From: Oopsacas minuta
Taxonomy: Eukaryota > Porifera > Hexactinellida > Lyssacinosida > Leucopsacidae
Length of the DNA: 64,000 nucleotides
Direction: 5' to 3'
NCBI GenBank assembly: GCA_024704765.1
Contig: JAKMXF010000055.1
Coordinates: forward strand, 912,793-976,792
Numbering within the stretch: position 1 is the first letter of the stretch; every line of letters begins with the position of its first letter. The position numbers and the translations under genes are program-made. The notes under the pieces are model-generated. The model was given only the letters and a program-made list of their open reading frames with translations, did not search any database and was not told the DNA's origin. This document shows positions 35,628-46,954 of this stretch, in pieces.

Positions 35628-37916
35628 TAGAGATCCATCGGGGCCCTGGTACATGCCGAAAATCGGTACTTTTTCAAGGCCTGCCCTGCCAAAGTTGATA
35701 ACTCGGCCCTTAGCCAGCGGGATGCTTAATGAAATTATGCTAAGAGTGATTTCTAAAGCAAAACATTATAGGTTTAGAACAAAGAAATATAATGCGAGAT
35801 ACTAAATCGAAAATATAAACGTATCCCTAAAATCTATCCAAATCTTGCATATATCAAATCTTTACTATAATCATCAATTTCCTCGCGGTATGATTAGGAA
35901 GAACTACAAGGAAGTGGTTGAAGCAATTTGGATGAGACAAATCCAACAGCCCTAAAGTTGTACTTGAGGAACAAGAGCTTCTCTATCACCTCCGAAAGCA
36001 AACGATTCCATATCCCTTCGAAATCTTGCTAGCCACTTTGAGCACTCGCTCACGTGAAACTGATCCACAAGGTGAACAAAAAATCGAAATGCAAGTATCA
36101 ACAATCGTTAATATATTTCCAAATGAATTCCCCAGTACTACAATGGATCCAAATCTTTAGATATACTCTTTCCAGCATAATAGAGCAATAATTCTGCACT
36201 GATTTGGCTTGGAAGCATGTCAATTTTACAGATAGAATTCGAACTAACTATCGCTTTTGTCATCAGAGTCATTTAAAATTTGATCCCACCACTGTTAGCG
36301 TTTGATTTTGACTCAGTTTGAAAATCTCTCCCCACTGTTCTCACTTTATCCATATTGAATACCAAAATACACTCTCTTTTCTTTGCCTTTTCAGCTTTCT
36401 CTTTGGCAATAAAAGCCACACATTTTATATCTTGGATCAAAGATAGTAGCTATTGCATGCACATCAATATTTTCAACATCAACGAAATGCTTTTGAGGCT
36501 CCTCACCCCTGAAATATCGGTTCATTTGTTTCACCAATTCATTCTACAAATATCGATCCCTAATTCTTCTATTGCTTCACACTAAATTAGTTTTGGTAAT
36601 CAATGCATTGCTATCAGGAATCCAAGCATTCTCGCATTCTGCATCCAATTATGCATCCAAAAATGGTTTTAATAATATAATTACTTTGGGAATGAGCATC
36701 CAGTCATTTGGCGTGAGTAGAAATCCAGAATTAACTATGATTCGATTATCTTCTTCAGCATATCGAATGACACGTTTCTGTAGCAAGAGTCGAACTAAGA
36801 TATTGTGATAAAAACTTCAACGTGTTATCTCCCCTAGGATAAGGGTGTTTTCAGGAATCCCTCGAGGTCTCTCTGATATTATCTAAGGATTGCCATCGCT
36901 TTCGGACTCTTCCTTAAGAAAGAAATCGTTTAGTTGAGATGCTTCATCATTGTTTTTATTCCACCTTGTACAAAATGGAATTCATAACCGAGGATAGTAT
37001 GAAGAAAACATCCTGTATTATCTTGGGAGTTGTTGGTCGACATTATCCCACATTATCGAGTGCAAATTTCAATCCAATTTCCAATCAGATACAATGATAC
37101 GCAATTGAATCAGCTGAATGAAACTTATCATATGGAAATAACGTAGCAAAGCAGTCGTTCGTTCTCCTTACTTGGTGATAAAATGGAGCGTGAAACTTAT
37201 GTTGGCTCTTTGATGTCCAAATATCTGTTGTCGCGCTGCAAATATTCGCTGATATTATTTCTAATCAAGCATTTCCTTTTCTTATTACCATTATCACATT
37301 ATAGTAAATTGGATGATATGATTCCAAGTAAGTCCAAAGAGACTTGGTAAAGAAAGATTATCTTAGCCCTCCATGAGTTCCACGTCGTACCTTTCTCGAT
37401 TTTCCATACAGACTGAAATATTATAATTGGCAATCGACTCATCTTCAATATCGACTTCATAGAATTTCTATACCCCAGGCACGGACCTTTTTGCCACTTA
37501 GACAGTAGTCAAATATTAGTAACGTGAAGATCATATAATAATTACCAAGACAATAATAAGAATACGCAATAAATGAGATAAGTTTAGGAATAAGCTAGAA
37601 CAAGAAAACACAAACTATATATACACTACTTCGGTTTGTGAATATCTGAGGCCTTGTTACAAAATAACATATCTATAGCATAGACGCTACATATCTCAAG
37701 GGTTACGACAGTAATCTTCGGAGAAAGAAAAGAAGGATTCGTAAAATTAGAAAACAACACTCAACTTAAAACAGCTAAATATAGTGAGCCAAATGCAAAT
37801 ATAGTAAGCTTGAATCTATGGCCCTATTGACCCCTGCCCTTGCCCCGTTCCAGGCAAATAATTCAATCCCGTGTCCCGCCCGGCCCCGAAAAAATTGTGC
37901 CTCTGGTCAATCCCAA
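35628..37916 (-). mobile_element. hAT transposon, 2289 bp, with perfect 8-bp target duplication
   Basis: The left end is TAGAGATCCATCGGGGCC and the right end, read on the minus strand, is TTGGGATTGACCAGAGGC. Both lead into a GC-rich CGGGGCC-type segment. The flanks are an exact 8-bp duplication ATTATCCA. The interior encodes a decayed hAT transposase on the minus strand. Its first about 360 bp (35628-35990) and its last about 50 bp are closely matched by the 390-bp element at 45393-45782, which is therefore an internally deleted derivative or sister. Confidence 0.85.
35950..37480 (-). pseudogene. hAT transposase, broken
   Basis: Open segments on the minus strand in changing frames read in hAT order: LKFALDNVG (near 37060), DWMLIPKVIILLKPFLDA (about 36715-36640), HAIATIFDPRYKMCGF (about 36440), and AELLLYYAGKS followed by GSVSRERVLKVASK (about 36180-36020). 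The last corresponds to the C-terminal dimerisation motif whose usual form contains S.SSERVFS. These are typical of ZBED-type hAT transposases, which excise and insert the element. Many stops are present; exact ends are approximate. A ZBED-family host gene is unlikely given the flanking target duplication. Confidence 0.65.
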
Positions 37917-37924
37917 ATTATCCA
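37917..37924. repeat. hAT target duplication, right (ATTATCCA)
   Basis: This is an exact copy of 35620-35627, directly after the right terminus. Confidence 0.88.
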
Positions 37925-39900
37925 GGAGTCTCCCTTATCGGCTTCCGGCCATTCACACTCGTAACAATAAATCTCTCTATTAATGTCAAATTATCAAACA
38001 TTTCACTCTATACGAAATTATCTCTCTTTACTAAGAAGGGTCTAGAAATAGTTAAGAATCGTCCCTTCTCATTCACAAATTACATGTGATAAAAGCTTTG
38101 GGGGTCAGCGATATAACCATTGAGAAGGGTTTAAATGAGCATGTTTTGGTATCCTGTGAATGTTTGGTTTTTAATATTATTGTGTTGCTAGTAGTGTAAT
38201 CGATAACTTTGTATCATGGGCAGAAGAATTAAGCGGTAAACATGACAACGACGAGGCTTTCATCCGTATTTTGTAGCCGCGTGCGAATCTTAATGAACTG
38301 GTTAAAACTATAACAACATATTGATGTCTTATATATTCGTAATAATAGACGTGATGTAAATGATGCAGATTGTGAAAGTGTAACAGCTCCAACATCTAGT
38401 GAAATGGATTGCTGTAACGTTATATCAACGGCCAGTCATTCCGTTTTTCATGAGGTTGAACGTGTTGTTTATCTTTCTTTCAGTCTGTTCTGATAATAGT
38501 TATTCGGTGAACCTGATTTAATGTTGCATAGCACTGACGAATTCATCTTAAATAGTTTTGAGTGGGATAATATATTAGCCAGTATATTTCTTATGTTATA
38601 AATATCTCAGGAGATTCCTCGATATTTCTCACTATTGGTTAAAATTCAGCTATTACAAACTGAAAATTTCCATTTGTTTTAGATTTTGACATATAATTAA
38701 GAATAGTCCTCTACCAAGAATCTAAAGGAATTTCTGTAACATGAGGCGTATATGGCGAAGCTCTTCATTTCATAATGATGGCTCTACTTCATACTCTAGA
38801 CATATTTCTGGCATAAACAGAACCCAAATGGCGGTAAAGTAAACTGAGATGAGTTAGTAACTTAACTGCCTTGAAGCCTATCGGAAGCTAAACTTGAATA
38901 TTTGTCAAGTAAAAGTTTTTCTGAAGACGATTGGAGAAACCAAATTTTACTGAAAAATAACGCGATTGGTAAAGTGTATCAGGATACGTCCAATATGCAG
39001 CTCGAGAGCCACAACACCTTGTAAAGACAGTTACATAGACGAGTGTGAAGTTGTGTGAATATTTGACTAGCAGTACTTCAACCACAAATTGGACTAACTA
39101 CCCAATGTCAAAATGTAATTATTTTTGAACCATTCGAAAGAAGAGATACGGACGTTTCTGAAAATGAATATAAATTTTATAAACATCTATTTTTCTAATA
39201 GAACTGGTGCATCTAACCAGCAGTAGTTCACCTATGAATTTAATATACTAAACAAATCAATTTTTCCTGAAATCATGGAAATGGACACCTGCTGTATGGA
39301 CGTTTATGTGTTAAAATATTGTGTTAAAATAGTAAAAACCTTTAGAGATATTTAGGCTTGAAAACTGACCTGTTGGAGTCGAGTCTCTATTAGATTTGTA
39401 CCAAGCACAAAATTTAATGAACATTCTAATTCATTCTAACTATAGCAACACATACATATTACTGCAATATAAACTATTTGATCTCAGTTTCTTCATAATG
39501 AATTCCTCAATAAATTATAGAATATGCAAAGTAATCTCTATTATATCGTAGCATTAAGTTTCAATATGTTACAAATCTGATTAAATATAATCAATGTTTG
39601 AAACGTCGAGTAGCAATGAAAAATTCAGAGTTATTTGCTAATTTTCAATTAATTACTCAAAGTTAGATGTATCATGAAATATTTATAATAAGATCCATAT
39701 TGATATGATAATTTCCTTGTTTGAAATACAAAACACTATTGCTAAAGAATAAACCTTTGAAATAGTCCTTTAGTATTTCTATAAATATTAATTCATATTT
39801 CATCCATTCATAAACAAACTCATATACGTATTTTAATCTCTTTTTTAAAAACTTTTCACGACTCCACAAATCCAAACTGTCATGCAAGTCTTATTGACTA
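37925..39900. other. No gene recognised
   Basis: Short frames on both strands with no motif, and no repeats shared with the rest of the window, were found. Confidence 0.4.
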
Positions 39901-39916
39901 ATGTTTGTTGTCAATT

Positions 39917-41470
39917 TCAATATACAGTAATTATCGAATAGGACCCTGGTACGATTTTAGATTTGGAGGATCCTTCGGAGGCAATTATTTGTTCTGTCAG
40001 ATTGCAATTCAAGTTGTTCTGCCAGTTCATATGGCTTTCTCTGGCAGGTTTTGTAGGGAACATCTGAACGGGCCAGATACTATCTATTAGAATAGCTCCC
40101 ACCGGGAAGTATTGTTCAAATCGCAGGTTTAATTGCCTAATGTAGTGAAGAGCCACATCTTCGACAGTCTCAAAGGATAGTTCGGAGTCATCGAGATACT
40201 CCGCGAGACGACTAAATGATACAATATTATCTTCACAAGCTATCATTCTCTAAAGCTCAAGTTTTGTCTTAAATGCACAAATTTCTGGCTAACTGAAATA
40301 ATGTTGTGATTTGGACATAGAAGATTAGTATTGATTACATTCAGTGCCCGAAAATGTCCACAAAATATGCCAACAGAGGCAGCCACTAGATATCTTGAAA
40401 GTATATGATCAGGCAATGCTTCTTATCGGCCAGCAAAAATAAACTTCAGTCCTCAGTTTCCAAAGTCTCTCAAGGGCGTTACCGTTTGAAAGCCACCTTG
40501 TCTCACAGTACATGAGCAACGTGGAATACCACCAATCTGCTTCTTCACACAATTCCCGGTTTATTCAGGTAGTTAGCGGCTGGGCCTTGATGAAGTTGAT
40601 TCTTGGTCACATCCTTCATTAATTCCTTCCAGATCAGGCTCCAAGCCTTCACGACCAATGCCTGTCGGTGAATCATGCAATGTGTGGACATGATACTGGG
40701 GTTTTCCCCCTTGACTAGGGCGACAAATCCTGGGTGAGTCTTAACCATAGCTAGAGCTCCGTCGGCGGAAACTGCAACGCAATTAGTCCAGCGCAAATCT
40801 ACATCTGTCGATGCAAGAAACTTGTCGATCATGTTAAAGTATCGAGCCATGAGTTGTAGTTTCCAGTGGGCTGCAGAACAACATCTCTTCCCCGATCCTG
40901 CATTTAGCTCGATATCCGAAGTATAACATGAGCTGAGGATTGCTCCCGACGTGAATAGTTTCGTCCAATTGTATTGCGAACAGCACACTTTTATTTATGG
41001 CAATGATCAACTGCTCCTGAATATTCTGTCCCAACTCATCCAACCTCTTCGAAACCGTCATTGCTGAGAATGGAACCATTCCCAATTTCGCTGATTGCTC
41101 CTTCCCACACATAATCTCTGTCATCATGGTTGCAGCCGACTTGATAAGTTCCTCACCGATATTGTGCGGCTTTTATGCACGAGCTATTAGCCAGCCACTT
41201 CTAAGCTCGCTTTTAAAGAGTCCCGCTGATCAAATGTAGCCCATGGCATGAGATCCAGCCTCTGTCTTATAAATTGACTCCCCTTATGGACGAGCTATTC
41301 CTTTGACTTGCCCCAGTTTTCTGGGTGTTTGTTGGGGAGATAGTTCAACAGTTGAGATGATTTTAGGGACTCTGGAGAAAGCACAGCAAGACTGATGACA
41401 CACTAGGGTTTTATGACTCCCTTCTCGGTTGTTGAAATGAAGAAATACTCAAAGAATTCATCTCTGAAGA
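39917..41470 (-). pseudogene. ZBED5/FAM200-type hAT transposase, broken
   Basis: On the minus strand a worn BED zinc-finger region (STTEKGVIK…LSPESLKSS, about 41440-41360) is followed by NIGEELIKSAATMMTEIMCG (about 41160), SAMTVSKRLDELGQNIQEQL and SVLFAIQLDETIHVG (first catalytic Asp region). Next come RYRAKC-like EEMLFCSPLETTTHG, then WTNCVAVSADGALAM and MSTHCMIHRQALVVK (40988-40545). The last section (40246-39917) has FEQYFPVGAILIDS. The order and motifs match ZBED5/FAM200 proteins, which derive from Buster-type hAT transposons. Frame changes at about 41000 and 40545 and the loss of both BED cysteine pairs make it a pseudogene. I could not find terminal repeats. Confidence 0.75.
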
Positions 41471-41474
41471 CAAA

Positions 41475-42415
41475 TTTTCAGAATTTATCATGTTGCAAAT
41501 GAGGTTACAAGCAAAAAGTTAGCAAAAGATAGAAGTTGACGCACAGCATTTTGAGATCATTTGCAATTGATATAATAGAAATTATGCTAATATGAAATTA
41601 CTTGCGTTCTCTTATAGACATGAGTTGTGACAATATTCTAAAATTTGGATGGGCCACGTTAGCCCAAGAAATTCTGAATTTATCCCGAATTACCCAGCAC
41701 TGGGGTAGTGAGTGCAGATACGCTTGCGACTCGTTTTGAGGGTAACAACAAATGGCTCCCTGTTTATCGCTTTTACAACATGATTGATTTAAGGCCCCAA
41801 GACTACTGAAATATATGAAGTATAATCAGGGGTAATTCTGCGGTTATACTCCCTATTTTTGTATATATATATCTGATTCCTTATATATAGCTGAGCTATA
41901 ATACAGTTTTTTGAAATAACATAAAACCTCATGCTCTCATTCAAAAGGTGACTTTCATTATCCAGAAAAAATAACCCTTCTTTGATGATAGAAAGTTAAT
42001 ACTAAAAACTATACATAGTATAACTAAGCTATATATGTTATTTATTTCATTCTCTGCTGTTTCTATATTTACCTCTATTAGCTTACTCAAATGCACCTAT
42101 CAATGGATTCTGACCATGGGAATTTAGTCAAATTTATGGTTGGAGTACTGCTGGCGAAAATTCAGCGCACTTCATACTTGTGTTGCAAGATAATATATTA
42201 GGCACAGACATGTCCCGCCTAACAATTAATCTGTAGTTTCGCGGGTTACTTGCTAGGTCACTGCGCGAGAGCTTAATGCTCAAGGTAAGATTACACGCGA
42301 AGGGAGTTATCAAAAAGTTGCAATAATGTTAAAAGTATATTGTATTTGTAATTCATAGTTTGTAAGAATGAGCTCTGGGTAGGCCAACTGCTCAAATTCT
42401 GGACACACAAACATA
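41475..42415. other. No gene recognised
   Basis: This is A+T-rich spacer with a short (TA)n near 41865. No family motif on either strand. Confidence 0.4.
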
Positions 42416-43117
42416 TACAGTATGTCCAATATTATTGCAACACATCATTATTTCTATTTCAACTACAGCTATAGTCCCATTTGATAAGTAGTAGTTACTG
42501 TACTAATATAGAAAGTTAATTGGTATATTTGAAGATTAATCTGAGTAAACACAATGGAATTATATATTTTGCTAATGAGGACAACGTCACCATTTAGTAC
42601 TTTTCATCATAAATTAAAAATTCTCTTACCTTTTAGTTGAATAATTTAGCATTTAGCGTCGATATGGCTCAAGATGTGATGAGAGAAAAGATCAAAACTC
42701 TATTGATTGGCGATAAACATACACCTACTGAAATCTTACACATTTTAGATGTTGATCGAGGGACAGTTTACAGGGTAAAAAGTCTTCAAACAAATATGAT
42801 CCTTAAACACAAAAGAGGCGGTGGTAAACCAAATTTACTAGACAATTCAATAAAATATACAACTACTCAGTTCACCAATTGGATCCAGAGAATAGTGTAC
42901 GTAAACTTACAACCAGGATAGCTAAAACAAAGAAACTGACTGTCAGTAAAAGTAGAGTCTATCTCACTCTTCACAAATTGAAGTACTCTAAGCAATTTTC
43001 TGTCCAGATTCCATTGCTATCTGAAAGAAATCGTCTCTTCAGAATTGAATGGGCACAGAAAAACAAATCTATACTGTGGTGCAAAGGTTTTTGCAGATGA
43101 AGCTTCTTTCTGGCTTA

Positions 43118-44447
43118 TCAGGGCGTTCAATAAATCATGCGGGTCATGATATATCTTAGGAATTTGTCAAGTAATATATCAAACTTTCATAAATTATAAG
43201 CCCATATAGCTAACTCCACATACTGAAAGTTTCAAGCTTATTCAATACAAATTATGAATTTTTGAGATAGTTACGTGTAATCAATTTATACCCACTGTTA
43301 AATTTATGGCTTCAAAGGATTTTTATTTCAATCTCAAATGGCGAGCTTACATAGAGTTTCGCACAATACTCAAGATCCAGTCCGTACAGATCTTCAGCGA
43401 GTTACAGGAGATATTATGCGTGGATTGCCCATCCAGATCTACCGTAGAGCGATGGGCTGTCCGTTTTAGATCTGGTAATGCTGTTGTCATAGATTTGCCT
43501 CGATCTGGAAAACCGATATCCGCCACCACTTCAGAAAATATCGCACTCATTAAAAGTATGGTCATGGAAGACAAGTGCATTATTGTCAATCAGCTGGAAC
43601 AAAGTATGGGGATTTCATCGGGAGCAATTCGTACAATTATGACAACTGAGCTTGGCTACCGATCGATTTGTGGGAAATGGGTCCCGCATAAACTCAGTGA
43701 GAATCAAAGGTTGGCGCGACTGAATATTGCCAAGAAACTCTTGAAACTTGTGAGAACTGCGATTCTAGACACCTAACAGAGATTATTACTGGTGACGAGA
43801 CGTCGGTCTACTATTCAACACCATATAGCAAGTATAAGAAGCGATCATGGGTGAGGGGCGACGAACAACCGGTGAAAATTCCTAGACCCGACTTCAGAAA
43901 CCTAAGATTATGTATACCATCTTCTTCAGTAGTCATGGAATTGTCTTGCAATTATCTTGTGAGAGTGGCAAGGCTGTTACTGCTACTTTCTTCACAGAGC
44001 AAGTGCTTCCAAATTTGATAAAAAATATAGAAAAGTACCGCCCGAAAACCGGAACTCGAGGAATGAAGATTTTAATTGATAACGCCAGTTCCCATACAGC
44101 TAAGCTTACCAAAAATTCTTGGATGTAGAAGGGTTAGAATTACTTCCTCATCCACCATACTCATGAGACCTAGCTCCGTGTGATATTTGGCTATTCCCCA
44201 GGTTTAAAATCTACCTTCAAGGCAAAGAATTTAACACATTGCAAGCATTCGGAACGGTCCTGTACTTGTACTCCAAATCCATCCCCGAAGAAGAGTACAG
44301 AAATGTGTTTACAAGTGGGTGGAAAGGTTAAAACTTTGTGTATCTGCAGGAGGGGACTACTTTGAATAAATAATATAGTGAATTAGTGTGTATAGTGTTT
44401 GTATTATATTCTATGATATCACCTGCAAGACTTGTTGAACGCCCTAG
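43118..44447 (+). mobile_element. Mariner element, copy 3 (1330 bp), inside Tc1
   Basis: The left end is TCAGGGCGTTCAATAAATCA, preceded by TA at 43116-43117. The right end, on the minus strand, is CTAGGGCGTTCAACAAGTCT, followed by CA (one base changed from TA). It has the same length and the same gene lesions as copy 2. Confidence 0.93.
43306..44369 (+). pseudogene. Mariner transposase, broken, copy 3
   Basis: This is the longest N-terminal frame of the three copies (43306-43776): MASKDFYFNLKWRAYIEF, RFRSG, PRSGKP and GKWVPHKLSENQ, ending at the common ILDT frameshift. TGDET follows in another frame, then MYTIFFSSHGIVLQL and MKILIDNASSHTAK (second Asp) at 43910-44128, then a frame change and LAPCDIWLF (third Asp, with a TGA just before DLAP). 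The stop is at 44367. Like copy 2 it cannot make transposase. Confidence 0.92.
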
Positions 44448-45184
44448 CAACCGTGTGAAGGTTCGAATGTGAACAAAATCTGGAAAAAAAACGATCACAA
44501 AAAACTACCAAACACTCACCGAAAATACAGATATGGGCTGCATTTTCGTCTTTCGGTACCTTCCCATTGTGCATATTTCGTCAGAATTTGGATGCACAAT
44601 TATTTGTTAAGATCCTTGAATGGCATCTTCCTTCACAGGCTGAGGCTTTACATGGAAATAGATGGTTTCTCGTCCAGGATAATGATCCAAAGCATCGTTC
44701 AATTAGCCCAACAATGGATCTCAGAAAATGCCAAATAATGTCTTTCAATGGCCCAGTCAATCACCAGACCTTAATCCGATAGAAAATCTATTCGGCTGGT
44801 TTAAAATCAAATTGCAAAACAACATGCCAAATCACTAGCTGAGCTTGAAAAGTGTATCCAAGCAATTTGGGATTTTCTTACACCCGAATTTTTGGAACCC
44901 TATTGGAAGTTTATGACGCGTAGATGCCAGATGGTCGTAGAAAACGATGGACATAAGATCAAATATTTATCCTTAGTATATTCTCAACAAGTAGACAAAA
45001 AACTAGATCATATGCTTCCATATATACTGTTTCTGGGTTACACTAAGAAATCTCCCTAATGTTGCAATAATTATTGGACATACTGTATATAGATATAGAT
45101 TAATTGTGCTGTAATAGCATAGGTATATGTATGTATGGTCATATATATGTATATATATTTGTATGTCCAGAATTAATTTAACGA

Positions 45185-46250
45185 ACTGGAGGACCCCAGC
45201 GCTGACTTTTGGCATACAGGGGTATTTGGGTCTGGCTCGGACAAGATCGAGTATTTGACGAAAACCACACCTATGACGAAATTATGACCTAATTGCGGCC
45301 TCTTTGCATTTTCAAGAAATCACATCATTAACCACTGCTCACCCAAAATACATGAAAGAAGTTTGAAATCAGAGTCACAAGTTCCCCTCAATTAGGGATC
45401 GACTGGGGCCGGCCCCGGCAAAAAAGTTGAGAACCGGCCCTTAGCCAGCCAGGATCTTTAATGAAATTTATGCTAAGAACGTGTCCAAAAACAAAATATC
45501 ATAGGTTGGTAACGGGCAATTTCAAATGCGAGATACTAAATGAAACAATATACTTTCTCTATAATCTGTCTAAATCTTGCTTATATCAAATCTTCACTAA
45601 CATCATCAATTTCCTCGATGTGTTGATCAAAACTACTTCAGGAGGTGGTTGAAATAATTTGAATGAGCCAAATCAAACAGCTCTTAGGTTGTACTAGAGG
45701 AACTAGAGTTCAACCGGGACTCGGCACGGCCACGGTCCGGCCCCGAGCTCGGGCTAAAATTATGTCCCCCGGTCAATCCCAACCCCAATATAACAAATGC
45801 CCTAATGTCATGATTCTGGTCAAATGCAAACTCATCATGGAAATATTACGCCATCATGGCTGTACAATTATCAATTTTCAAAAGTTTCAGAATTACTTAA
45901 TACACTAGGAAAAAAGTGCAGAGATTACAAACCAAAAATGATACAGCATCTCCAGGGTCATCACAGAAGGCCATTGAATATCGTTTGGATAGACCATGGA
46001 TAATTAATCTTAAATTCTCACTATTCTGTGAACTCGAAGCATGTAGTGCAAGGCATAATATGTAAGGTGGCGACCAATAACACTATAAAATTTAGCAGTA
46101 AACTAACATTTAAGCTACCTGGAGCATTAGTCTGCCGAGCATCGACCTAGCAAGCGAAGTGCGCTAGTGACATATTACACGCAAATACTTCCATCATGGA
46201 GAAATTTAGTGTTTTATAGTTGTGTAAATGATTCAATAATACGTGGCAAT
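45185..46250 (-). repeat. tRNA-headed SINE, copy E, split by a hAT MITE
   Basis: ACAGGGGTATTTGGGTCTGG and GCTCGGACAAG (45217-45247), CACACCTATGACGAAATTATGACC (45268 area) and AAGTTTGAAATCAGAGTCAC match copy A in order. The match stops at 45392, where a 390-bp element is inserted, and resumes at 45783 (ATAACAAATGCC, then GGCCATTGAATATCGTTTGG near 45970 and AGCGAAGTGCGCTAG near 46148). Without the insertion the copy is about 680 bp, the best estimate of full length. Confidence 0.6.
45393..45782 (-). mobile_element. Non-autonomous hAT MITE, 390 bp
   Basis: The left end is TAGGGATCGACTGGGGCCGG. The right end, on the minus strand, is TTGGGATTGACCGGGGGACA. Its body from 45420 to 45712 follows 35690-35990 of the hAT at 35628-37916 closely (for example GGCCCTTAGCCAGC, GCGAGATACTAAAT, CATCAATTTCCTCG). 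No transposase is encoded. The flanks CCCTCAAT and CCCCAATA are a possible worn 8-bp duplication. Confidence 0.8.
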
Positions 46251-46259
46251 ATGCAGTAG

Positions 46260-46740
46260 TAGAAGATTGGAATACAATTGTAATACATACTAGATTGAAA
46301 TCAACAAATAGGATAAGACAAGGAGATTAAATAAGAAAGATGTATCAAAATATCTCAGGAGAGTTCTACCATTTGGCTTGTGGATTAAACAAGTAGTTAT
46401 TACTATGCGAAAACCAAAGCGAACTATCCCTGACGATCATGATGGCAGGGAGTTTGCCAAAAGAAAGATATGTAAAAATAATTATAAAATAATTCGGACA
46501 TATCTAAATATACTGCCCCACTAAGATAAATGACAAGACCACTGGTTGTGAATAAAAACACGAAACGGCAAACATAAAGAATCGTCCCAAAATAACTGAG
46601 CAAAACACTGTTAAGTAATTCTGATTCAAATTCGAGAGTTAACGTTAGTAGTACAGAGGATACCAAAATTAAATATAATGATGAATGATACGTGTTCATA
46701 CAAAATCATATAAAAATACCAGGTCTTCACCTTGTAAATA
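46260..46740. other. No gene recognised
   Basis: This is A+T-rich sequence with one minus-strand hydrophobic open frame (46699-46424) and no recognisable motif. Confidence 0.4.
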
Positions 46741-46741
46741 G

Positions 46742-46951
46742 TTGATCAGAGAAGCACAAAGCCGAAAAATTCGGATTAACAAATCAAGAAACCTTACATA
46801 CGGTAATACTAGCCTAGAACTCAATTTGAAGCATCGTGTACCAACTAAACCTGAGAAAAACATCACAGATGGAAATTGCCTGTTTCGAGCACTATCACAA
46901 GCATTAACTGGTTCTCAAGAAACCATATTCATATTAGAACTCTTAAAACAA
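46742..46951 (+). pseudogene. OTU-domain fragment
   Basis: PEKNITDGNCLFRALSQALT at residues 36-55 of this short frame matches the active-site start of OTU cysteine proteases (DGNCLFRALS, with the Asp, Asn and nucleophilic Cys). The frame ends 16 residues later; the His box is not found. OTU domains occur in host deubiquitinases and also in several transposons. Nothing around it tells which this was. Confidence 0.45.
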
Positions 46952-46954
46952 TGA

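Larger units (their letters stand above)
42664..44950 (+). pseudogene. Tc1 transposase, broken and interrupted
   Basis: MAQDVMREKIKTLLIGDKHT opens a helix-turn-helix (EILHILDVDRGTVYRV) and a basic KRGGGKP linker. A frame change near 42880 leads to DPENSVRKLT and LTVSKSRVYLTLHKLKYSK. FADEASFWL near 43093-43116 holds the first catalytic Asp, and the mariner is inserted directly after it. The gene resumes at 44450. VQDNDPKHRSI (about 44672) has the second catalytic Asp, and QSPDLNPIENLFGWF (about 44760) carries the third acidic residue, a Glu, which marks it as Tc1 rather than mariner. Several stops are present besides the insertion. Confidence 0.88.
42418..45085 (+). mobile_element. Tc1 element split by mariner copy 3
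   Basis: The left end is CAGTATGTCCAATATTATTG at 42418 after TA (42416-42417). The right end, on the minus strand, is CAGTATGTCCAATAATTATT from 45085, followed by TA. The terminal repeats of about 28 bp match with one or two indels. Removing the mariner at 43118-44447 leaves about 1.34 kb, a normal Tc1 length. The transposase is on the plus strand. Confidence 0.9.
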
